Origin: Siderastrea radians
Taxonomy: Eukaryota > Cnidaria > Anthozoa > Scleractinia > Rhizangiidae
Assembly: GCA_964017195.1 (NCBI GenBank)
Contig: OZ024894.1
Location: 3,428,847 to 3,492,846 of the forward strand
DNA length: 64,000 nt
Reading direction: 5' to 3'
This document shows, in pieces, positions 55,443 to 64,000 of the stretch. The position numbers were made by a program, and so were the translations under genes. Under the pieces are notes generated by a model, which made no database searches, was not told where the DNA came from, and was given only the letters and a program-made list of their open reading frames with translations. How positions within the stretch are numbered: the stretch's first letter is position 1; every line of letters starts with the position of its first letter.

Positions 55443-55741
55443 ATTTGCTAAAATCTTCATGAAAGACGGTGTAGAAAATTACTAGGGATACAATGGCCTA
55501 AACATCTTTTCGACGAGAGCAAGGACAAAGATGCTAACAAGCTTTGAAAGGCGCCATTTCGATCGGGTTACTCGACCAGAGCCTGCTAAACAAAAATTGA
55601 AATGCAAGCATTTTTGGCAGTTTTGCTTTGCTTCGCTAAAATCTTTAGGGAAATTCGTGTTGAAAACTACAAGGAATTCGATGGATTAATATCTCTTCGA
55701 CGAGAGCAAGGACGAATGTGTTAGCAAGCTTTAACGTGAAA
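55443..55741 (+). repeat. Degenerate tandem repeat, two units
   Basis: 55443-55555 and 55632-55741 share GCTAAAATCTT, CTTTTCGACGAGAGCAAGGAC (with one difference) and TAACAAGCTTT phrases. Period about 188 bases. Confidence 0.55.
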
Positions 55742-55904
55742 GCTGGCATGAACTTGCGATCGCTATAAACTTGGTAATTCTGGTGTAAAGTGTATGTTTT
55801 AAAGAAGTGAAAATGCTGCCCTACATAATTTTATCCGGCCACAGGCCTTCAAAGAAGAAATTAGAAATGAGAACCGGGATCAAAGAAAAATCTTTGACCC
55901 CGGC

Positions 55905-56000
55905 GGGATTTGAACCTGAGATCTCCGGATTAGATCACCGTCGCTCTAGAGGACAGCTCGCACGTATCCATACGCTGACCAATGAGCTGGCAGACTCTCG
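55905..56000 (-). repeat. tRNA-derived SINE head
   Basis: On the minus strand a Pol III B box GGTTCAAATCC (complement of 55911-55921) lies about 55 bases downstream of an A-box-like CAGCTCATTGGTCAGCG (about 55976-55992). The intervening arms do not fold as a good tRNA, so this is a SINE or tRNA pseudogene rather than a working tRNA. SINE body limits are uncertain. Confidence 0.6.
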
Positions 56001-56604
56001 ATTGCGTTTGATGGTGCAATCGGCGTAGTAAATTTCTGCGTGGCAGTTGCGTTGAAATCGAAGAGAGTAGTGTGGAAGTTCCTGCCATCGAAGGAACGAG
56101 GGGAGACAGAACAACGGCGGGGTTAATGCCCCTGGGGCTTTTCTTGTTCAAAACAAATTAAAGCTAACATACGAGTTACATCCTCGAAAGACCTCTTAAC
56201 TTAAAAATAATAACACTTTTTGGCTGCGTGTTGTGGTTTTTGAGCACTGAGGTCGCCAACTTCGTGTCTGGCCAGGTGCCAATGTACGCCTTCCGCTCTC
56301 ACCGTTGTGGGCTCTAAAAAATGTTTTAACGTATTTCCCAAAACGAAACCCGTTTCATTTACTTGTGATCCAAGATGGTTTACTGGGCAAAGTTTGAGGG
56401 AAAACTTTTTTCTGAGCCGAAATGCAGTGGACCGCTCTTACAGACATTGCGCTTATTTTAAAACAGGAAATCACCCCAACCATCGCTGGAAAGCGCAAGC
56501 AACCTAAGTTCACATGTGAGCAGGAGAATACGATGGAAATAAAAACATTTCCAGCTAGCCAGCACCATGTGGCCTGCAGAGCGGACTGTTACTTTGCAGA
56601 TGCC

Positions 56605-56715
56605 ATGTAAAAGGAGTTGAATCGCGCCCCCAGTTGTTTGAGTGTTGTTTTAACCATTCCGTCCGCAACCTCTTAACTTAGAACAACTGCGTTTTGCGCT
56701 TTGCGTTTAAAACAC
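56605..56715 (-). repeat. Dispersed coding-like repeat, copy 2
   Basis: Inverted match to 3185-3300. The frame KRKAQNAVVLS is interrupted by a stop, then VADGMVKTTLKQL, RFNSFYMAS. The 56180-56604 stretch before it holds no recognised gene. Confidence 0.5.
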
Positions 56716-56854
56716 GAAGCGATTGTATAAGTTGAGGCTGTGGGTGTCATTCCGTCAATCACAATTCTAAACATTTGATTGGGTCATCGGCCAGACGGTA
56801 AGCTACCAAGGAGCGCTCCAAATTTGCATTCTCGCAAATCTCTGCTTTAAGGCG

Positions 56855-57085
56855 CCGTTTGCATGAGTTATTTCAGCCCGGGATGAGTTTCATCCCGGGA
56901 TGACTTGGATCTCATCCCGGGATGACTTTCGTCTCGGTGTCTGGTCATTTACCTTTGAGTGTTTACATGATTTGTAGCAAAAATGTGTTCGCCCCGGGAT
57001 GATTTCATCCCGGTCTTCAGCACCGGGATGAAATCCTCCCGGGGCGAGCCCATTTTTGCTCCAAATCATGTAAACTGACCATAAA
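56855..57085. repeat. CATCCCGGGATGA-rich hairpin element
   Basis: GTTTACATGATTTG at 56959 pairs with CAAATCATGTAAAC ending near 57073. Inner arms carry GCCCCGGGATGA / TCCTCCCGGGGC. Additional GGGATGA palindromes lie at 56880-56930. Foldback MITE. Confidence 0.65.
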
Positions 57086-57663
57086 TTCTCATGAATAGGT
57101 ACTGAGTAAATTTTTTGGCTTTAAGAAGACCGCCAATATTTCAACTGAGAGTTTGACGCTCGGTTAAGCAAAGCTGAATCAAAAGTTCTCAAACAATAGA
57201 ACTTTGACAGGTAATATGTAACAGGAGCAATCTTACGCGGCAAGCAGCAGAAAAGGAATTTAATATTTGCTTCCAACACACCGCTCTCGGGCGTCATTAT
57301 CGTTTTATTTACGAAATATTTTCCGTATTTCAATCAGTATTTCATCTAACAATTAAAAAATTTGTTATGCATATCTCCTGAAATGCTGACCAGGTTGATA
57401 AAGATGCCGAAAATCACGGCAAAATCAAGCGGAAATCACCGACGCAACCACTTGTGCTGTCGATAAAATGAGCCCTCATCGCTTTCAACGCTTTCTCTTA
57501 ATTCACTACGCATTCTTTGTCAAGGGCTTTCTTTTCCTTCAGCCTTGTTTAGAAGACGAAAACAACCAACCGTCTCTTTCTAGGATGCATTTCGATGAAA
57601 GAAAACTCTTATTACTTCGTAAAAACATGAAAGTCAAAACCACTTCGGAAGAATCGCTTAAAA

Positions 57664-58082
57664 GGTGAGTGCAACCGTTTTCACCAGCGACGGAGTCAGA
57701 GTTGGAGTCGTAAGAGCGCTTGCGATCTACTGAAAATCAAACAACGGAGTCGTAAGCAGAGTCCTAAGGGCGACGGAATCGGAGTCGCAAGAATCAGAAC
57801 GTTTCCGTTTTCTTCCGATTGCGCTTATGACTCCGTCGTTTACGACCTAGTGAAAACCAGTTTGTCGGAGTCGTTATAAAGAACGTTTCCCATGATTTTC
57901 CTCCGCTTCTGCTTACGACTCTGACAATCTGGTTTTCACTTGATCGTAAGCGAAGAAATCGTAAGCGCAATTGGATACCCTGCTTACGACTCCGTTGTTT
58001 GATTTTTACTAGATCATAACGCTCTATGCTTCTGATTATGACTCCGACTCCGACTCCGTCGCTAGTGAAAACCAGCCTTAAA
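57664..58082. mobile_element. MITE with GACTCCG iterated inner repeats
   Basis: The left end CCGTTTTCACCAGCGACGGA and inverted right end GGTTTTCACTAGCGACGGA are followed by repeated GAGTCGGAGTCG-type heptamers throughout. No coding. The end sequence suggests a hAT-type relative, but target duplications are unclear. Confidence 0.6.
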
Positions 58083-59326
58083 TTTTATCAGGTGTGACAG
58101 AACTTGTCAACGATCGATAACCATAATTAAAAAGGAAAAATCTTGTACTCCTAATTGCTGTCCACTGAGCCAATATTATTCCCTTTTGATTTGAAGTTGA
58201 TTCGATAAATTTCCTTCTAAGGTGACACTGGGTGACCAGCTACTTTCTCGAATTTCTGCAATTCTTGCCCCTTGATGTTTTCTCCCAATAACTCGATTCT
58301 ATTTCGATTTCCTTTGAAGGTTCGAGTAATTAGTCTTTGAAACGTCCTTAAACTGGGATTAAAACACGTACACGTCAGGAACAATGCGACAATTGCAGAA
58401 CATTCATGTTGTTCGATCATTTGAAAATCCTAAAATATCAGAACGCAGCTTGCAACGTTCACTCATGTTATTTCACTTACCCTCCTTCGCTAAGGCCGTT
58501 AGTTTTGACTATTTCAGTGGTATCCACTATAAAGTCGCTGAAGACAAATAGTAGGACGAAAGTATGCAGTAAGGCTTTCCAACGGCCTTTATCGGCCATT
58601 TTGCGAAACACTTCCTGCTCGCACTGGTGGTGATACAGACTTTGTTCCCGAAAAAAAAAAGATCATTCGATCCTATCTTATTACACGCGCCCAGGCGAGG
58701 CCCGGCTTTTGTTCTGCAACTGTTTCATCCAAAGAGAAAGAAACGTCCGCACATAATGCTTTGCGACCAACTACGTTATCACAGGTCATTGCTCACGTGA
58801 TCTCACATTTGGACCTGAACGCAATGAACATCGTGTGAAATGCCAACCTTGTAAACCAGCGCTCTGTCGATTTTATAATAAGAAAATACTATGTTTTAGT
58901 TTTTCAAGCCTTGTTAGTTTTGTACTTGGACAACTCAGTTTTCCCAGCGAACTGGCCGTTTCCCAAATTAATGTGTTCTCTCTGGTGCGGGAAACCGATC
59001 GCAAATTTTTCTCTGTAGGGTTGGGGACAGAAGAGAGCTTATGTTTTGTCCTTGGTTTTCTTGGGGACCGCAAGGCTAGGCCGTTCACTATGATTATAAT
59101 TGAACTTTTTGGGGACCCTAGTGGATCAAAAATAACATGACCATGCTGTTAAAATAAAATAAATACATGCTCTTCAGCCACACCACTAATAACGTCTGCG
59201 AGGAGACTTATTGAGGAGTCGCGAGTTAAGCGGATTTTGTTCCAGCTTTTGGATATCAACTGACATTGCTTTTATCAGATGCCTCGCATTCATTCTGTCA
59301 TAGTAACACTGAATACAGCTTTTTTT

Positions 59327-59330
<4 letters not shown>
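58083..59330. other. No supported gene
   Basis: The 101-codon frame at 58835-59140 has no motif and no upstream context. Nothing else was recognised. Confidence 0.35.

Positions 59331-59387
<57 letters not shown>
59331..59387. repeat. (TG)n microsatellite
   Basis: Preceded by a T homopolymer. Confidence 0.95.
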
Positions 59388-60604
59388 CAGATAATTGAAC
59401 TGTAGATCCCTTTTGGTGGAAAAGTTGCGGCTGTTCACATATCACATGTTTGTCTACAAAAACGTTTGACACAACTAAAACGGATTAATTCAGGATGTTT
59501 TTGTTATTTCCTTGAATTCAAACAAACGGCAAAAATAACTTTTATTGTTAAGTGAATTTTGGTAATATTTTTAATACTGTTAAATCTCCCGGTTTTGACC
59601 AAGAATCTCTTGCAATTGTATCATAGTTCATGTATGAAAAACCTTATTCTCTGAGCTTCAGGGAAAACACTATAGCACCAAAGACAGCTAATGAGCATGA
59701 AAAAAATCATGCCCTTTGTAACCATTATAACGAGGGCAGAAAGGATTTGCAAAAATATATTGCTGTTTTGAAGGAGACTAGCAGCCGTATTTTGCGTAGT
59801 TATCTCAGGTTTTTGACATTATTGAACGTACTGAATAATTTTCAAGGTATACAGAATTCTCGGAAAACTGATCATAATTCTAAGAAATTTAAGCTGTTGC
59901 AGAAGGAAAATCAATTACCCTTTTAATACCATAAGCTCTTTACGATAACCTTTTGTCTCCATCGCTATGCAAGCTACACGTTCAAAAACAATTGTTCGCT
60001 AACCTGCTAAAATTCTTTTTAATTCATAAGCGGCACGTTTTGTTTAGTTTTGTTTTGTTTTCATGTTGTTCGACACTGCGACAAGACTTGGCGACCTCAT
60101 TCCTTGGCACGTTTCTCCGTTCATCGATCAGGTTCCCTGGATGCGCTTATTCACTTGACAACTTGTCACAATTACAACTCCCCAAAACGGCAACTCTGCT
60201 TTGTTATTTTGATCACCTCACCAGAAGCGAACAAATAGCTTCAAAAGAAATGCAAATCATTTTGCTCTCTTTGCCACCTGAATCCCGTAAGAATGCAGAT
60301 TTTCCTTGTACAAAACATTTTACAGTAATTTCATTTTGAATTCTTCGTCTTACGCGCCTGAGTTTAGTGAAAATGTTCCGTATTGCCTGAGCAAAATGTC
60401 CCTTTTATCTAGTTTAACTACAGTAACAATCACACGTTTGTTTGCCCAGAATCTAGTGCAGGTTTTATTGACCTAGCGATGCATACAAGTATAATTCCTT
60501 CACTAAAGGCGCTTCTATGTACGTAATTTAATATTTCAGTTTAAAAATGTATTATTATCAATATACGCGACCAAATAAGAAACTGCCTTCGCGAAAACAC
60601 GCGC
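59388..60604. other. No supported gene
   Basis: AT-rich. The frames at 59630-59926 and 59953-60339 show no recognisable domain. Confidence 0.35.
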
Positions 60605-60787
60605 GAGTGGCGGGCGATAGTGAATTTGACGGGCTGCAAACGCATTTACGCCCTGTTTCTGATTGGTTCACAGTTCATCATCCGATAAATATTAACCAAT
60701 CAGGTTACGTTTATTGACGCGGGAAAACCATTCAGGTGCGAACAGCTTGCGTAGTGAACGTTTGCCGTTCGGGGATTTTATTTTAAA
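60605..60787 (+). promoter_or_regulatory. Probable promoter with two CCAAT boxes
   Basis: ATTGGTTCAC (about 60662) and CCAATCAGG (about 60696) are CCAAT boxes in opposite orientations within 130 bases of the start codon at 60788. The local GC content is higher than the surroundings. Confidence 0.45.
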
Positions 60788-61354
60788 ATGGAAGAAGTCC
60801 CAAATTTTCAGCTTTTTTCTAGTCAAAACTCGGAATTAGACAACGAGCAACTGGATGAAATTGAGCAAAAAGCTCAAGCGAAAAACACCAAGAGAGCAAC
60901 TGAGTGGGGAGTAAAAAAGCTCGAGAAATGGTGTGAGAAAAGAAAAATTACAGTGGATCTCAAAACAGTAAGTGCAACGGACTTGAGTGAAATTCTGCGA
61001 AAGATCTTCGCTGAAGTGAAGACAGAGAAAGGCCAAGCATTAACTCCAAGTGCATTGACTGGAATTAGAGCGGCCATTCATCGCCATCTAACCTGTGCTC
61101 CACTCAGCCGAAACATAAACATTTTGCAAGACAGCGAATTCATGTCTGCCAACAAAATGTTTGAAGCGAAGGCCAAGCTATTTACGAAAGAAAACAATGC
61201 GAAACCAAAACACAAATCATCCATTCAGTCAGGAGACATGCAGAAATTGAATCGATACTTCATGGAAGGGAAGAACACGGACGGCGTTTGGAAAGATGCG
61301 GAGAAATTAGTTGAGTTTATTTGGTTTTCGTTGTGTTTTCATTTTGCTCGCTGA
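60788..61354 (+). CDS. Crypton/KIAA1958-like protein, N-terminal half
   Basis: 188 codons from MEEVPNFQLFSSQNSEL. The acidic N-terminus is followed by a helical block: KRATEWGVKKLEKWCEKR, SATDLSEILRKIFAEVKTEK, LTPSALTGIRAAIHRHLTC, RNINILQDSEFMSANKMFEA, and a final block ending FIWFSLCFHFAR. This is the SAM-like DNA-binding half of a tyrosine-recombinase-derived family (Crypton, ZMYM/QRICH1/KIAA1958 relatives). The usual R-G-R-E-G continuation after HF-x-R is replaced by a stop, and no splice donor is evident, so the catalytic half is lost. Good start context and CCAAT boxes suggest a genuine 5' end. It may be a young truncated copy of a multicopy gene. The catalytic half of the same family is at 41935-42462. 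Confidence 0.7.
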   Translation: MEEVPNFQLFSSQNSELDNEQLDEIEQKAQAKNTKRATEWGVKKLEKWCEKRKITVDLKTVSATDLSEILRKIFAEVKTEKGQALTPSALTGIRAAIHRHLTCAPLSRNINILQDSEFMSANKMFEAKAKLFTKENNAKPKHKSSIQSGDMQKLNRYFMEGKNTDGVWKDAEKLVEFIWFSLCFHFAR

Positions 61355-61470
61355 TCGTATTGTAGCAACAACTTTCCAAACCATAGTTTCATGCTACATC
61401 TCTGTTAAACATTTTTTTCTTATTAAATGAATTTGTACGATTTGGCCTTGTGTATTGATAATAATGATAA

Positions 61471-61605
61471 TCACATGACTTTTGTCGGGCATATAGTTTA
61501 TTTGTGTCCCTCGTAGCATCATTTGCACCCTTGCTCCGCTCGGGCTCAAATGATGCTACTCGGGCCACAAATAAACCATATGCCCTCCAAAAGTCATGTG
61601 ATTGT
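61471..61605. repeat. Foldback hairpin element
   Basis: ATCACATGACTTTTGTCGGG pairs with the inverted AATCACATGACTTTTGGAGG. The inner arms GTAGCATCATTTG / CAAATGATGCTAC are perfect around a GC-rich loop. Confidence 0.75.
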
Positions 61606-62842
61606 CCTATTACTAGTACAGTCATCTTCGAAGGAGATTAAGGCCCGCTCTTTTTACGGCTTGGCATACGATACACGGTACATCGCGCTTAACGCTTCGT
61701 GTGATAAAGGAAATTAGGGGAAGGAGGAGACTGTTCATATTCCAAAATATTAGTTGCGAGATCAAATTAAAAGACTGAAGGTAACTGTAAGGCCTAGGTA
61801 AAGCAATGAAAAGCTATAAACGAAACTTTTAAGGTACAGCCACCTCTCATTAGCCACCGTAATGACAAAACAACGAGGCATGGCACTTGTTTAGAAAAAT
61901 AATTTACTAGTTGAAGGCCTTTGCTCAAGATCAAGGGTGCCATTTTGCTCCTTATCTTGTCATCTTCTAGGCTCCATTGTTTAAACAAGTTCAATACGGT
62001 TAAGCCAAGATTAAATTAAGCAGTGATCCCTAGCGCACTTATCATCTATTCAGTAACATTCGATTCGATTACGTGTACAAACAGCTTATAATTTGGCGCA
62101 TTTCATCTGCAACAGGACCCATTTAAAAGAACCTAAATTGAAGATGTTCACTTGTATATAGTAATTATATAGAGGTCAGTTGCTTTATTTCATATTTCGA
62201 TCGCGTATGGATTAAGTCCTAGCAGAAAATACCCTTCTCCCTCTTGGATCCGATCCATGGCGTTAAATAATTCTCATCCAGGATCGGCAGAATAAAAGAA
62301 ACAAACATTTGCAGAGTTCACGGATAATGTTTCTGAATTTGTTGGATTAAAATTACTTAAGTGCATTATTTAGTTTCTTAATACCTCTTGCCAGTAACTA
62401 ATTTTAGATTTGCTAGATAGATTCCCTGGCCTGGTGTGGCACGAATGGTAGAACGCGAATCCAAAAATTGTGTTTGCTAAAAGTGTGATGAGGGAATGAT
62501 CTTCCTTGCCTAAGTGGAAATAGAACATTCTAAAAATTGCTAAAAGTGTACTTCTGTTCTATGTTTTGATCACTAAACAGTAAAGAATTAAATCTTGGTG
62601 AAGACCCGAAGAGGAAATTTAACCTTTATGGATCAGACAAGTCAAAGAGAGCCGTCTTTGTTTTTGAAATGTTTGTGTTTGACCTTACCACCGTATCCGT
62701 TTATGATCTTTGAAGCTATCTAGATCAGTGGAACTTTTCACATACCGGTATTTATCAAATTATCTGAAAAATCTGTTTTTTAAAAGAACGTCTTGGGGAG
62801 GTTCAAGATTCCCCTCCTTTGTTTTTGAGACAATTAAATCCA
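61606..62842. other. No recognisable gene
   Basis: AT-rich, short frames only. Confidence 0.4.
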
Positions 62843-62846
62843 CTCA

Positions 62847-62893
<47 letters not shown>

Positions 62894-62962
62894 TATTTTT
62901 TAATTTTTTCATTATTATTATTATTATTATTATTATCATTATTATTATTATTATTATTATTA
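62847..62962. repeat. (ACT)n and (ATT)n microsatellites
   Basis: (ACT)n at 62847-62893 and (ATT)n at about 62912-62962. They explain the poly-Thr, poly-Ile, poly-Asn and poly-Val frames here. Confidence 0.95.
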
Positions 62963-63117
62963 AGGAGATAAGCAGGAGATACCAAAGTGGACAAGAAACG
63001 GGAAGAGTAGGCCACAACCATTTCCGGAGAAAGGTCTTCTTCGCGGTCTTCAGATCAGCCCTTCTGTGCCTTTTTTCAAACACCGAGTCTTGTGTGGCAG
63101 AGAAAAAGAAACACTGT

Positions 63118-63262
63118 CATTTAGTTAATCTCTGCAAGTCCTCTCTTTACTTCAAAGTCCGTGTCCTGTAAAATTAATGTATATATTGAGTAAAAAGAAA
63201 AAAGTGACATTTAGTTGATCTCTTTAAGTCCTCTCTCTACTTCAAAGTCCGTGTCCTGTAAG
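63118..63262 (+). repeat. 54-bp direct repeat, two units
   Basis: CAAGTCCTCTCTTTACTTCA / TAAGTCCTCTCTCTACTTCA and CAAAGTCCGTGTCCTGTAA occur in both units (63122-63176 and 63213-63262), 91 bases apart, just before the PLE fragment. Confidence 0.7.
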
Positions 63263-63299
63263 TTCATGCAGATTCTCCTTAGTGCCCGTGATCCTCTAA

Positions 63300-64000
63300 G
63301 CTTCAAGGGATTCAAACGGTCTTCTTACCACCACTGTTTACAGAAAACCCACCCACACTGACCAATACCTAGCCTATGATTCACGCCATCCTCAGTCAGT
63401 GAAACGTGGTATTGTTAAGTGTCTATACGACCGAGCCAAACACCTCACATCTAAACCATTAGCTATCTCTAAAGAAAAGAAACATTTATCATCGGTACTT
63501 GTTTCGAACGGATATCCTTCTTCATTTGTACGAAAGCTCACAAAGACAACAAGACCAACAACCAACAAAGAACCTACGCAGGAATTTAAATCTACTGCGG
63601 TTCTACCCTACATAAAAGGTGTATCAGAGGTTCTTCGCCGCTGCCTACAACAACAAGGCGTACGCACCGTCTTCAAATCAGACACGACTCTTAGGTCTCA
63701 CTTAGTGCGACCGAAAGACACCCTTGAACCAACTAAACAAGACGGTGTCGTCTATAAAATTCTATGTGAGTGCGGCAAAGTATACACCGGGGAAGCAGGG
63801 AGAGTGATGCAAGACAGGATAAAAGAACACGACAGAGATATACGGCCTGCTCGTACGCAAACCTCCGCAGTTTCGGAACACGCTAACGAAACGGGGCATC
63901 TTCCTATTTGGAAAGAAGTTAAGTTTATTGATCGTGACCCTCACTGGTACACACGTAGGGTCAAAGAGGCTATCCATATAAGACTTCATCCTAATAACAT
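63300..64000 (+). CDS. PLE RT C-terminus, linker and GIY-YIG (family E), open to window edge
   Basis: The frame is open from the stop at 63297-63299 to the window end (about 233 codons) and lacks an N-terminal Met, so it is a fragment. Order: DSNGLLTTTVYRKPTHTDQY (end of the RT palm/thumb), SRHPQSVKRGIVKCLYDRAK, LVSNGYPSSFVRKLTK, then the linker STAVLPYIKGVSEVLRRCLQ and TTLRSHLVRPKD, then GIY-YIG: DGVVYKILCECGKVYTGEAG, RVMQDRIKEHDRDIR, SEHANETGHLP, WYTRRVKEAIHIRLHPNN. Every expected GIY-YIG landmark is in frame (VVYKI, VYTGE, R-x-x-EH, H-x-x-x-x-GH, E-x-I). The absence of stops suggests a younger copy than most here. The catalytic YxDD would lie upstream but is missing. Confidence 0.88.

Noticed and set aside
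55905..56000. Functional tRNA gene
   Set aside because: Has A- and B-box-like words but no convincing cloverleaf arms; better described as a SINE head.
58835..59140. 101-codon frame
   Set aside because: No motif, no partner, no upstream signal.
62710..63171. 153-codon frame with poly-Thr and poly-Ile
   Set aside because: Explained by adjacent (ACT)n and (ATT)n microsatellites.

Overview
The window looks like a gene-poor, AT-rich stretch of a metazoan nuclear genome, most likely an anthozoan cnidarian such as a stony coral. That assignment is inference. It rests on dense Penelope-like elements (PLEs) with GIY-YIG endonucleases and hammerhead-ribozyme-like ends, a Tx1/L1-like LINE, Crypton/KIAA1958-like tyrosine recombinase pieces, TTAA-flanked DNA transposons, pogo-like MITEs, many (TA)n tracts and GT/AG introns. 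There are no bacterial-style operons, no CRISPR array, no rRNA genes and no complete conserved host gene that I recognise. Most long reading frames are transposon remnants.

Layout. 1-4330: PLE fragments, including a 721-bp, apparently perfect inverted repeat (505-1225 / 1793-2513) whose arms each end in a hammerhead motif. 4419-8327: a region bounded by 16-bp terminal inverted repeats, with a candidate two-exon reading frame of 106 codons. 9508-18690: a thicket of PLE ends, GIY-YIG pieces, hammerhead cores and one nearly complete but broken PLE reverse transcriptase (16900-18690, minus). 21949-25659: a 3.7-kb TTAA-flanked transposon. 26556-27904: hammerhead-bearing PLE ends and two long palindromes in a 331-bp tandem. 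28329-30560: a second TTAA-flanked element. 30948-38890: PLE copies in both orientations around a foldback-type array (32292-35429), a TTAA MITE with an empty-site sister copy, and a Tx1/L1-like LINE ORF2 fragment. 39019-42462: a pogo-like element, a decayed RecQ-type helicase and a decayed tyrosine recombinase. 48519-51352: a third large TTAA element, related to the first. 53880-55371: an inverted pair of 11-bp minisatellites. 55905-56000: a tRNA-derived SINE head. 60788-61354: the N-terminal part of a Crypton/KIAA1958-like protein. 63300-64000: a PLE thumb/linker/GIY-YIG frame running off the right edge.

The clearest theme is ribozymes tied to retroelements. At least a dozen cores of the form CTGANGA - short hairpin - GAAA lie next to PLE coding ends. 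Several have complementary stem-I flanks and an NUH cleavage triplet (2446-2490, 3996-4044, 9561-9597, 11222-11260, 14884-14920, 26756-26792, 27062-27105). The second theme is DNA transposons with TTAA target duplications. No searches were run; family names come from motif recognition.
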